This document shows, in pieces, positions 45,990 through 53,241 of a stretch of 64,000 bases of DNA. Each line of letters starts with the position of its first letter. The stretch's first letter is position 1. The position numbers and the translations under genes were made by a program. The notes below the pieces were generated by a model. The model searched no databases. It saw only the letters and a list, made by a program, of their open reading frames with translations, and was not told the origin of the DNA. Origin of the DNA: CAZKAP01 sp964552195 (GTDB taxonomy: Bacteria > Bacteroidota > Bacteroidia > Flavobacteriales > Flavobacteriaceae); assembly GCA_964552195.1 (NCBI GenBank), contig CAZKFM010000007.1, forward strand, positions 1-64,000, given 5' to 3'.

Positions 45990-45997
45990 CAAACTTA
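45990..45997 (-). promoter_or_regulatory. -7 box TAAGTTTG for the histidine kinase gene
   Basis: Perfect TAnnTTTG on the minus strand, 11 bp before the ATG, implying a leader of only a few nucleotides. Confidence 0.45.
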
Positions 45998-46063
45998 AGT
46001 TAAAAACGCAGTCGTCCTCGCATTCGTGTACTTCTTGTCGTAATAATCGTGTCGTTTATCGAA

Positions 46064-46071
46064 TATCTTTG
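46064..46071 (+). promoter_or_regulatory. -7 box TATCTTTG for the threonylcarbamoyladenylate synthase gene
   Basis: Perfect TAnnTTTG in the divergent gap, with a TTG at 46035-46037 (26 bp upstream, slightly long for -33). The leader would be about 90 nt. Confidence 0.5.
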
Positions 46072-46163
46072 AAAATAAAATTCGATCAAAGTCCATAAGG
46101 CTAAAAGTATGTCAGAAAGTTCTGCATACGCTGTCGTAACTTGTAGCTTCAAACCGCTTAGTC

Positions 46164-46787
46164 ATGGCCGAATTGATTGTTATTGACAGTGAGAATATCG
46201 ATACACGCAAAATCGCGCGAGCTGTTGAAATACTCAAAAACGACGGCCTGCTTATTTACCCTACCGATACCGTATACGGCCTGGGTTGCAGCATACACAG
46301 CAATAAGGCACTCGAAAGGTTGGCGCGCCTGAAGGGAATCAAACCTCAGAAAACCTCCTGGTCGTTTATCTGTAGTGATCTCAAGAACCTTTCGGACTAC
46401 GCAAGCCAGATCGACACCCCTACCTTCAAAGTACTGAAAAGGGCATTCCCTGGCCCGTATACTATAATTTTACCGGGCAGTAATAAGTTGCCGCGGAGTT
46501 TTAGACATCGAAAAACCGTAGGGATCCGGATACCCGATCATCCCATTCCCCGCATGTTGGTTGAGCAGTTGGGTTCACCCATAGTGTCCACGTCCATCCG
46601 GGATGAAGACGAATTGCTGGAGTACACCACGGATCCGGCACACATATTTGAAAAATGGGAGGGAAAGGTAGACGCGGTCATCGATTCAGGATACGGGGGT
46701 AACATTGCCTCTACGGTAATCGAACACCAGGGGGATGAATGGCATGTCCTTCGGGAAGGTAAGGGGGATCTGGAAAGCATTTTGTAA
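46164..46787 (+). CDS. L-threonylcarbamoyladenylate synthase (Sua5/YrdC/YciO family)
   Basis: The 207-residue protein has the YrdC fold: LLIYPTDTVYGLGCSIHSNKA, LKGIKPQKTSW, RAFPGPYTIILPGSNKLP, TVGIRIPDHPIP and GSPIVSTSIRDEDE. In the family it makes threonylcarbamoyl-AMP, the donor for t6A37 of ANN-decoding tRNAs. The KRxxxKP loop is KGIKPQKTS, and the length matches the YciO-like branch, whose activity is weaker or less certain than YrdC. It is monocistronic and ends at a strong terminator. Confidence 0.88.
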   Translation: MAELIVIDSENIDTRKIARAVEILKNDGLLIYPTDTVYGLGCSIHSNKALERLARLKGIKPQKTSWSFICSDLKNLSDYASQIDTPTFKVLKRAFPGPYTIILPGSNKLPRSFRHRKTVGIRIPDHPIPRMLVEQLGSPIVSTSIRDEDELLEYTTDPAHIFEKWEGKVDAVIDSGYGGNIASTVIEHQGDEWHVLREGKGDLESIL

Positions 46788-46824
46788 ATAAAAAGCCCGC
46801 TAGCATTCCCAGCGGGCTTTTTTA
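46788..46824. terminator. Bidirectional rho-independent terminator
   Basis: AAAAGCCCGCT (46791-46801) and AGCGGGCTTTTT (46811-46822) form an 11-bp stem with a 9-nt loop and T runs in both directions, between two convergent genes. Confidence 0.95.
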
Positions 46825-46840
46825 TTGCCAAAGAAATAAA

Positions 46841-47707
46841 TTACTTGCCCTGTATGGCAGGATCCTTCATTCCTTCTTCGATCATGTCATAGAACTGATC
46901 CAGTTTGGGCAGAACGACGATTCTCGTCCTTCGGTTCTTCGCACGGTTCCCGGCCGTAGTATTCGATACCATGGGAACATAGTAGCTGCGACCTGCCGCC
47001 GTCATACGCTTAGGATCTACCCCAAAATCGTTCTGAAGCACCCGAACCACGGCTGTGGCACGCTTAACACTAAGGTCCCAGTTATCGAGCAGGGGTCCGC
47101 TTCGGTAAGGAACATTATCGGTATGTCCCTCGACCATGAACTCGAAGTCGGGCTTGTTGTTGACCACTTTGGCCACCTTACCCAAAACTTCTTTGGCGCG
47201 GGAAGTAATGGTGTAGCTTCCACTACGGAAGAGCAGTTTATCCGATATGGAAACGAAAACCACACCTTTTTCAACACTGATTTCGATGTCCTCGTCGTCC
47301 AGGTTTCCGAGAACGCCCTTCAGGCTCTGTACCAGGGCCAGATTTACCGAATCTCTCCTGGTGATGGCATCCCTGAGGTTGTTGATGGTCAGGTCTTTCT
47401 CCCTGAGGCTTTCCAAAGATTTCTCCAGGTTTTCGGCGCCTTTCGAACTCAGGGTCGTTAGACCGTCCATGCTCTGTAGCAGGCCTTCATTGGACTCCTT
47501 CAGGTATTGGTTCTGTTGCAAGAGTGCCTCTACGCGACTGGCGTTACTGGCATTTTCTTCCAGGCAACTATTCAGTTTAACGGTTGCAGAATTCAGGAGA
47601 TCCTGAGTCTCCTGATGCTTGGCCTCGAGGTCCGCATATTTCTTCTGGGAAACACACGAGGTGGCTAGAATGGCCAGTCCAGCGATGCCCAAAATGATTT
47701 TCTTCAT
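46841..47707 (-). CDS. OmpA-family lipoprotein with coiled-coil stalk
   Basis: The 288-residue protein is a lipoprotein (lipobox ATSC, Cys18). A coiled-coil stalk (about 25-125) is followed by an OmpA/MotB peptidoglycan-binding domain: DKLLFRSGSYTITSRAKEVL, VEGHTDNVPYR, NWDLSVKRATAVVRVL and NRAKNRRTRIVVLP. It probably links the outer membrane to peptidoglycan. The layout (short anchor, coiled coil, OmpA domain) parallels the protein at 39406, which has lost the key motifs. It is 53 nt from the convergent threonylcarbamoyladenylate synthase gene, with the terminator between. Confidence 0.92.
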   Translation of the reverse strand: MKKIILGIAGLAILATSCVSQKKYADLEAKHQETQDLLNSATVKLNSCLEENASNASRVEALLQQNQYLKESNEGLLQSMDGLTTLSSKGAENLEKSLESLREKDLTINNLRDAITRRDSVNLALVQSLKGVLGNLDDEDIEISVEKGVVFVSISDKLLFRSGSYTITSRAKEVLGKVAKVVNNKPDFEFMVEGHTDNVPYRSGPLLDNWDLSVKRATAVVRVLQNDFGVDPKRMTAAGRSYYVPMVSNTTAGNRAKNRRTRIVVLPKLDQFYDMIEEGMKDPAIQGK

Positions 47708-47783
47708 AACTGTTGATGTGTTTATTAGACAAATTTTAGTTAAAATTATAGCATTCGCCCTTTTGAACGTATGTGGAAAAGGG

Positions 47784-48788
47784 TTAATCTTTTCCCAAAC
47801 TGCTAAAGGTTTTTATACCTTTTACGAAGTGAAGGTACACTATGGATTTGCTGTGGTAGTATTTTTTTTGGACCGGGCGGGTCCTCTTCCTCAACATTCT
47901 TCTGAAGTTTCGGTAGAAACTCAGATGTGAGCGAATAACCGCCCAGGTGTGCTCGGGTTTGTTCTGAACGAGAAAATATACCCCCGCAACCCCATCGAGC
48001 AGCAGGCGCAAAGGTAAGATGTAAAACAATGACCTGGCGGGCGCATTCTTGAGCAGATTAAAAAGAGAATTTCGGAAATTTAAAAAAGTCTTGCGGGGGT
48101 TGGTGTGTTCCAGAGTCGCTCCTCCCAGATGGAAAACCCTGCTCTTTCCGAGGTAGTAAATCCCATGACCCTGATTGCGAATCCGCCAGCATAGGTCGAT
48201 TTCCTCCTGATGAGCAAAATAGTCCGGATCGAAGCCCCCGACAGACCAGAATACGGATCTGCGTATGATCATGCAGGCACCCGTAGCCCACTGTACGGGA
48301 GAGGGAATATTGTATTGGCCCGTATCCTCCTCGATGGACTGGAAAATTCGACCCCTACAGTAGGGATAAGCCAGCATGTCCATAAATCCTCCGGCTGCCC
48401 CGGCATATTCAAACCTTTCGCGCTGAGTGTAATCGAGAACTTTGGGCTGCAGAACTGCCACAATGGGATGGGAAGCCAGGTACTCCCGAAAGGGTACGAG
48501 CCAGTCTTTTGTTACTTCCAGATCGGAATTGATCAGGGCATATACGGGTTCGTCTACCTGTCGCAAACCCTCATTATACCCTCCTGCAAAACCGAGGTTT
48601 TCCTCCAATTCAATGATGGTTACCTGCGGAAAATGCTGGCGCACCCAGGATACCGAGTCATCTGTGGAAGCATTGTCGATCAAGTAGACCTGGGAATCCT
48701 CTGAATGTTGGCAGACCGAAGGAAGAAAGCGAGGAAGAATCTCCTGCCCGTTCCAGTTTAGTATCACAACGGCTATATCCAAATCCAT
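47784..48788 (-). CDS. Family 2 glycosyltransferase
   Basis: The 334-residue GT-A transferase starts VVILNWNGQEILPRFLPSV, has VYLIDNASTDDSVSWV, then LGFAGGYNEGL and the DxD-like INSDLEV, all typical of the rhamnosyltransferase-like GT2 group. Later ATGACMIIRRSVFWSVGGFD and FAHQEEIDLCWRIRNQGH fit the acceptor region. A C-terminal amphipathic segment may bind the membrane. It probably adds a sugar to a cell-surface glycan. The ATG at 48788 overlaps the stop of the HsdR-N-like gene (TGATG), so the two are cotranscribed. Confidence 0.9.
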   Translation of the reverse strand: MDLDIAVVILNWNGQEILPRFLPSVCQHSEDSQVYLIDNASTDDSVSWVRQHFPQVTIIELEENLGFAGGYNEGLRQVDEPVYALINSDLEVTKDWLVPFREYLASHPIVAVLQPKVLDYTQRERFEYAGAAGGFMDMLAYPYCRGRIFQSIEEDTGQYNIPSPVQWATGACMIIRRSVFWSVGGFDPDYFAHQEEIDLCWRIRNQGHGIYYLGKSRVFHLGGATLEHTNPRKTFLNFRNSLFNLLKNAPARSLFYILPLRLLLDGVAGVYFLVQNKPEHTWAVIRSHLSFYRNFRRMLRKRTRPVQKKYYHSKSIVYLHFVKGIKTFSSLGKD

Positions 48789-49258
48789 CAAATCTCAGAA
48801 ATCAAATCAAAGTGCGGCAGATCGGGCAATACCTCAAACCGTTTTTCTTTCTGGTGAACCCGGAACATATGGTGATCCAGACCATTGGTAATCCAGAGGT
48901 ATTCCGATCCGAGGGCGAGATTGTAGCGGCCGATCTGATCAAAAGCATCCTGAGCCAATGGCACTTCAGGAGCCTTGCATTCCACCAGTAATCGGCCCTT
49001 CCCATTTCGGTCGATCACGAGTATATCAAAGCGCTTTCGCAGTCCGAATACCTCTAATTCGCGTTCCACCAGTACACGGTGCGCAGGGAAATGCTTAATA
49101 CTGAGTAAGTATGTAATGCAATGCTGGCGGACCCATTCCTCCGGAGTAGCCGGAACCTGCTTTTTCCTTACCGGATCGAACAGGTATGGCCTCTTTTGGA
49201 TACTTTTGAGGGGTACGGAAAGTGCGGGAAAATTTAAAGCGGGTAGCCCAAAAGCCAT
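48788..49258 (-). CDS. Stand-alone HsdR N-terminal (PD-(D/E)XK) domain protein
   Basis: The 156-residue protein matches the N-terminal nuclease domain of type I restriction enzyme R subunits: PATPEEWVRQHCITYLL, then RFDILVID with Asp78, then LLVECKAP with Glu93-x-Lys95, then QIGRYN. This keeps the full D...ExK catalytic set. There is no helicase motor and no hsdM/hsdS nearby, so it is not a restriction system. Single-domain copies next to holA recur in Flavobacteriia, as I recall, which suggests a housekeeping DNA role. Its ATG is separated by 2 bp from the ATG of the divergent holA gene. Confidence 0.85.
   Translation of the reverse strand: MAFGLPALNFPALSVPLKSIQKRPYLFDPVRKKQVPATPEEWVRQHCITYLLSIKHFPAHRVLVERELEVFGLRKRFDILVIDRNGKGRLLVECKAPEVPLAQDAFDQIGRYNLALGSEYLWITNGLDHHMFRVHQKEKRFEVLPDLPHFDLISEI
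49201..49208 (+). promoter_or_regulatory. -7 box TACTTTTG for holA, inside the HsdR-N gene
   Basis: Perfect TAnnTTTG on the plus strand within the 5' part of the divergent gene, 52 bp before the holA ATG. The two start codons leave no room for a promoter between them, so a promoter in coding sequence is required. Confidence 0.45.
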
Positions 49259-49260
49259 CA

Positions 49261-50283
49261 ATGAACAATCTTCACAAAATTCTCAGTGAAATTAAAGCAA
49301 AGTCTTTTTATCCCGTATATGCATTGATGGGAGAGGAGGCCTTTTTTATCGATCGCATTGAGCAGGCCCTGCGGGAACATGTACTGCAACCCCATGAGCG
49401 GGATTTCAATGAGCACATCCTCTATGGCAAGGACTGCGATACGGCCCAGATCCTGGCTGCAGCAAGGCAGTTTCCGGTGATGGCCGCATATCAGCTTGTT
49501 ATAGTCAGGGAGGCTCAGCACCTGATGCGCAATTTGAATGAGCTCTCAGAGTACATCGCCAATCCCGTTTCCACTACGGTACTTGCAATTTGCATAAAGG
49601 GGAAGAAACCGGATGGAAAAACCAAGTTCCAGAAAGCACTGCAAAATGCCAATGCCTGCTTTTTCAAGTCGAATGTGCTATACGATAATCAATGGCCTGG
49701 CTGGGTAGAAAGCCAGTTGGCCACTGCAGGTCGAAGTATGCATCCGATTGCCGTTCGCCTCCTACTTGAATCCGTAGGAGGAAAGGATCTGGGCCTGTTA
49801 TCCAACAGTATAAACAAACTCATGGACATGGTACCCGCAGAACGGGAGATCAAAGCAGAAGACGTCGAACAGTACATCGGCATCTCAAGGGAATATAATT
49901 ACTTCGAATTTACCCGGGCGTTTGGGGAACGGGATATCAGCAAACTCATGAGAATCGTGCAGTTCTACTCAGACCCTTCCAAGAAAGGAGAGTCCCCTGC
50001 CTTGCTGAGCAACCTGATTAATTATTTGGGCAAGGTTTTGAAAATGCACAGCCTGGCGCACCTCAGGGACGATGCACAGGTGGCTTCTCGATTGGGATTA
50101 GGCCGGGGCAGCACCTATTTCGTCAAGGAGTACCGGAGGGCAGCCGCAAGTTACGACATGAAAGAACTTACCCGGCTGATTGCCTGGCTTCGCAAGGCAG
50201 ATGCCCGGGTGAAAGGGGTAGGGGCAGACCACTACACCCAATCCAGAGTCCTCAGGGAATTTGTAGGTGAGTTGAGGATGTAG
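49261..50283 (+). CDS. holA: DNA polymerase III delta subunit
   Basis: The 340-residue clamp-loader subunit opens the beta sliding clamp within the replicase. Family features: MGEEAFFIDRIEQALREH, ILAAARQFPVMAAYQLVIVREAQ, VLAICIKGKKPDGKTKFQKAL, then AVRLLLESVGGKDLGLLSNSINKL and ISREYNYFEFTRAFGERD. An in-frame ATG at 49222 adds 13 residues (MRENLKRVAQKPS) that do not look like the family; the ATG at 49261 fits MNNLHKILSEIK. It converges on the DoxX gene with a 12-bp gap. Confidence 0.92.
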   Translation: MNNLHKILSEIKAKSFYPVYALMGEEAFFIDRIEQALREHVLQPHERDFNEHILYGKDCDTAQILAAARQFPVMAAYQLVIVREAQHLMRNLNELSEYIANPVSTTVLAICIKGKKPDGKTKFQKALQNANACFFKSNVLYDNQWPGWVESQLATAGRSMHPIAVRLLLESVGGKDLGLLSNSINKLMDMVPAEREIKAEDVEQYIGISREYNYFEFTRAFGERDISKLMRIVQFYSDPSKKGESPALLSNLINYLGKVLKMHSLAHLRDDAQVASRLGLGRGSTYFVKEYRRAAASYDMKELTRLIAWLRKADARVKGVGADHYTQSRVLREFVGELRM

Positions 50284-50295
50284 TTCCTCCCCCCT

Positions 50296-50670
50296 CTATT
50301 TCTTATCCAGGCTATATTTACCGGGACCGAGCATGTAGATGGCGATAAAACTGACCAGAAAAAGAAGGCTGTTTTCCGCCTGTGCTCCCAGGGGGAAAGT
50401 GGATGCTCCGTATATAAAAAGAACCTTGAGAACCATAACGAACCCCGCGACGATAGCGGCTATTCGGGTCTGGAACCCCAGGATCAGAAAAATGGGTGCT
50501 ATGAACTCTCCAAGGGTTAAGAGCATTAATGTTCCCGTGGATCCAATTCCGAGTAGATTCTGGTCAAATTCGAAATTTCCCTGAACGATCTGCTGGAATT
50601 TCTGGAATCCGTGAACAATCAATAGGGCTGAGGGTACGATCCTCAGAAAAGCAAGGGCTAGGCTATTCAT
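50296..50670 (-). CDS. DoxX family membrane protein
   Basis: The 124-residue protein has four TM helices and matches DoxX: LALAFLRIVPSALLIVHGFQKF, then LLTLGEFIAPIFLILGFQTRIAAIVAGFVM across the middle, and ENSLLFLVSFIAIYMLGPGKYSLD at the end. Members are small quinone-related or redox-associated membrane proteins; the exact role here is unknown. It is a single gene, 69 nt downstream of the E1 gene's end on the other side and convergent with holA. Confidence 0.88.
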   Translation of the reverse strand: MNSLALAFLRIVPSALLIVHGFQKFQQIVQGNFEFDQNLLGIGSTGTLMLLTLGEFIAPIFLILGFQTRIAAIVAGFVMVLKVLFIYGASTFPLGAQAENSLLFLVSFIAIYMLGPGKYSLDKK

Positions 50671-50739
50671 AGTGAGTGTTTTTAGTCCGGTGAAAATACA
50701 AACTTCTTCATGGACTAAAAAACAGCAGTTGCCATTACC

Positions 50740-53157
50740 CTAGGCGTTCAGATAATCCGGAAATTGTGATGGATTCACCTCACTCATAATGGCATATGCC
50801 GCCTCAACGATATCATCAATGCTGGGCTTGGAGAAGTAATCTCCGTCCGTAGCGTAGGCCGGTCGGTGCGGCTGCGAGGTAACCGTCTTGGGCGGACTGT
50901 CCAGGTAGACGTAACCGCCCTGCTTTTCGATGATCTCCTGCATGAGATAAGCGGAGCAACCTCCCGGCACATCCTCGTCCACGATCATCAGCCGGTTTGT
51001 TTTTTTTAGACTTTTCAGCACATCACCCCGTATGTCAAATGGCAACAAGGTCTGAGCGTCGATGATCTCCAATTCGATATGGTGTTTTTCCAGAATCCTG
51101 GCCGCCTCTTCCACCAGTCTTAGGGTAGAGCCGTAGGAAACCACCGTGATGTGGGAACCGCTGCGCAGGGTCTGTACCACGCCTATGGGAGTGCAGAATT
51201 CCCCGAGATTAGTCGGGCGAATTTCCTTGAGTCGGTATCCGTTAAGGCTCTCGATGATCAGCGCGGGCTCATTACCTTTTAGCAGGGTATTGTAGAATCC
51301 GGCTGCCTGAGTCATATTGCGTGGCGCGAGTATGTAGATACCTCTCAAAAGGTGTATCAACCCCCCCATAGGTGAGCCTGAATGCCAGATTCCCTCCAGA
51401 CGATGTCCTCGAGTACGAATGATCAGTGGGGCTCGCTGTAGCCCACTGGTACGGTACCTGAGCGTTGCCAGGTCGTCGCTAAGGGTCTGAAGCGCGTAGA
51501 GTATATAATCGAGGTACTGGATTTCGGCTATGGGACGAAAACCGCGCATAGCCAGGCCGATACCCTGCCCAATAATGCTGGTTTCCCGGATTCCGGTATC
51601 TGCGACCCTCCACTCCCCGTGTTTTTGCTGGAGACCCTCGAGTCCTTGGTTTACATCCCCAATCTTGCCGGTATCTTCACCGAATATGACCAGGTTTGGA
51701 TACTTCTCAAGCAGCAAGTCGAAATTGTCCCGGAGTATGACACGCCCATCCACCTTGTCGTTCAGGTCGCGGTACGTGGGTTTAACCTGAGGTATGCGAG
51801 CAGCACTGTTATCGGATTGATCGTAAAGGTCGTGGTTGAAAATTTCCTTGTATTCTTCCTGAGTGTCGTTGTACCAGGAATGCAGGTTATTGATCGCATC
51901 GGACTGCTTCCCCGCGGTATTCCTAAGGGTAAAACGGGCCGCGTTCATAAGATCCTTCTTAATGGGCTCTGCTTTCGCCTTGAGCTGCTCTATGGCCTCC
52001 CCAAGGGCTGGATCAGACAGGTCGACATTAATCGCCTCCATAAGTCCGACCAAGTGGTCCCTTCCCTGTTGCTGGGGTAAGAGGAATTCTTCCCGAGCCT
52101 CTCTGCGGGAGAGCCTTACTTCGGTCTTGGCCTCTTTCTCGAGTTCCTTGAGTTCTTCCTCGGTTCCCAGTCCATGAGACAAAATCCAATCTCTGAATTT
52201 CAGGTTGCAATCATGGTCCTTCTCCCATTGCAAGCGTTCGGGGGACTTGTACCGTTCGTGGCTACCTGAGGTGGAATGACCCTGCGGCTGAGTGGTTTCG
52301 TAAACATGAATCAAAACAGGCACATGCTGTTTTCTGGCAATATCCTCCGCATGCTGATAGGCCTTGAGCAGTCCTGGATAGTCCCAACCGGCAACCTTGA
52401 TAATCTCGTAGCCGTCGTTAAGGGAGTCTCTTTCGAATCCTTTCAGTACAGCAGAAATATTGCTCTTGGTTGTATGGTACTTGGCCGGGACAGATATACC
52501 GTAGTCATCGTCCCAGACACTGATCACCATGGGGACCTGAAGTACTCCCGCTGCATTAAAGACCTCGAAGAAATGCCCTTCACTGGTACTGGCATTGCCG
52601 ATCGAACCCCAGGCGATTTCGTTACCATTACGACTGAACTTTTCCACGCCTTCCCAATTTCCGTGGTTGCGGTAGAGTTTAGATGCCTGGGCAAGCCCGA
52701 GCAAGCGTGGCATTTGTCCTGCCGTACAGGAAATATCGGCGCTGCTGTTGTAGCGACTGGTGGCATCTATCCAGTTGCCCTCCTTGTCCATATTGGGGGT
52801 CATGTAGTGTCCGCCCATTTGCCGGCCGCCACTCATGGGTTCCTGATCGATACGGGTTGTAGCGTAGAGTCCGTGAAAAAACGACTTGGGATTGAGGATA
52901 TCCAGGGCCAGCATCCAGGTCTGATCCCGGTAATAACCGCTCCTGAAATCTCCCTTTTTAAACACGTGTGCCTGGGCGATCTGAGCGAGTTCCTTTCCAT
53001 CCCCGAAAATCCCGAACTTGGCTTTACCCGAGAGGACTTCCCTTCTTCCTACCAGACTGAGTTCGCGGCTAAGAACGGCCAGGCGATAATCCTGTAAAAC
53101 CTGAGATCTGAATTCTTCAAAAGTAAGTTCCTGATCGAGTTGTGCGGGTGAATTCAT
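50740..53157 (-). CDS. Fused alpha/beta E1 of a 2-oxoacid dehydrogenase (probably branched-chain)
   Basis: The 805-residue ThDP enzyme joins the E1 alpha part (about 1-440: RDQTWMLALDI, then GSIGNASTSEGHFFEVFNAAG and WDDDYGIS for ThDP/Mg binding) to an E1 beta part (about 460-805: VIFGEDTGKIGDVNQGLEGLQ, IAEIQYLDYILYALQTLSDD, DEDVPGGCSAYLMQEII). It decarboxylates a branched-chain or related 2-oxoacid and passes the acyl group to lipoyl E2. The fusion is usual in Bacteroidota. No E2 is nearby; E3 could come from lpdA at 13249. The frame opens at a TTG at 53178; ATG 53157 is chosen, 18 bp after a -7 box. Confidence 0.9.
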   Translation of the reverse strand: MNSPAQLDQELTFEEFRSQVLQDYRLAVLSRELSLVGRREVLSGKAKFGIFGDGKELAQIAQAHVFKKGDFRSGYYRDQTWMLALDILNPKSFFHGLYATTRIDQEPMSGGRQMGGHYMTPNMDKEGNWIDATSRYNSSADISCTAGQMPRLLGLAQASKLYRNHGNWEGVEKFSRNGNEIAWGSIGNASTSEGHFFEVFNAAGVLQVPMVISVWDDDYGISVPAKYHTTKSNISAVLKGFERDSLNDGYEIIKVAGWDYPGLLKAYQHAEDIARKQHVPVLIHVYETTQPQGHSTSGSHERYKSPERLQWEKDHDCNLKFRDWILSHGLGTEEELKELEKEAKTEVRLSRREAREEFLLPQQQGRDHLVGLMEAINVDLSDPALGEAIEQLKAKAEPIKKDLMNAARFTLRNTAGKQSDAINNLHSWYNDTQEEYKEIFNHDLYDQSDNSAARIPQVKPTYRDLNDKVDGRVILRDNFDLLLEKYPNLVIFGEDTGKIGDVNQGLEGLQQKHGEWRVADTGIRETSIIGQGIGLAMRGFRPIAEIQYLDYILYALQTLSDDLATLRYRTSGLQRAPLIIRTRGHRLEGIWHSGSPMGGLIHLLRGIYILAPRNMTQAAGFYNTLLKGNEPALIIESLNGYRLKEIRPTNLGEFCTPIGVVQTLRSGSHITVVSYGSTLRLVEEAARILEKHHIELEIIDAQTLLPFDIRGDVLKSLKKTNRLMIVDEDVPGGCSAYLMQEIIEKQGGYVYLDSPPKTVTSQPHRPAYATDGDYFSKPSIDDIVEAAYAIMSEVNPSQFPDYLNA

Positions 53158-53175
53158 GGGAGTCTTTTGGTTTTG

Positions 53176-53183
53176 CAAAAATA
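53176..53183 (-). promoter_or_regulatory. -7 box TATTTTTG for the fused E1 gene
   Basis: Perfect TAnnTTTG on the minus strand, 18 bp before the ATG at 53157. No clear -33 element. Confidence 0.45.
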
Positions 53184-53241
53184 GCGATTTGCCGAGTAAT
53201 TATTTTCTGAGCACGCCAAACGTCCCGTCTCGGGCTTCATT

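Noticed and set aside
48788..49258. Type I restriction system
   Set aside because: Only the HsdR N-terminal nuclease domain is present; no motor, hsdM or hsdS nearby.
52276..53097. 273-codon open frame on the plus strand inside the fused E1 gene
   Set aside because: Shadow frame opposite the conserved ThDP-binding half of E1; no family pattern, no promoter box.
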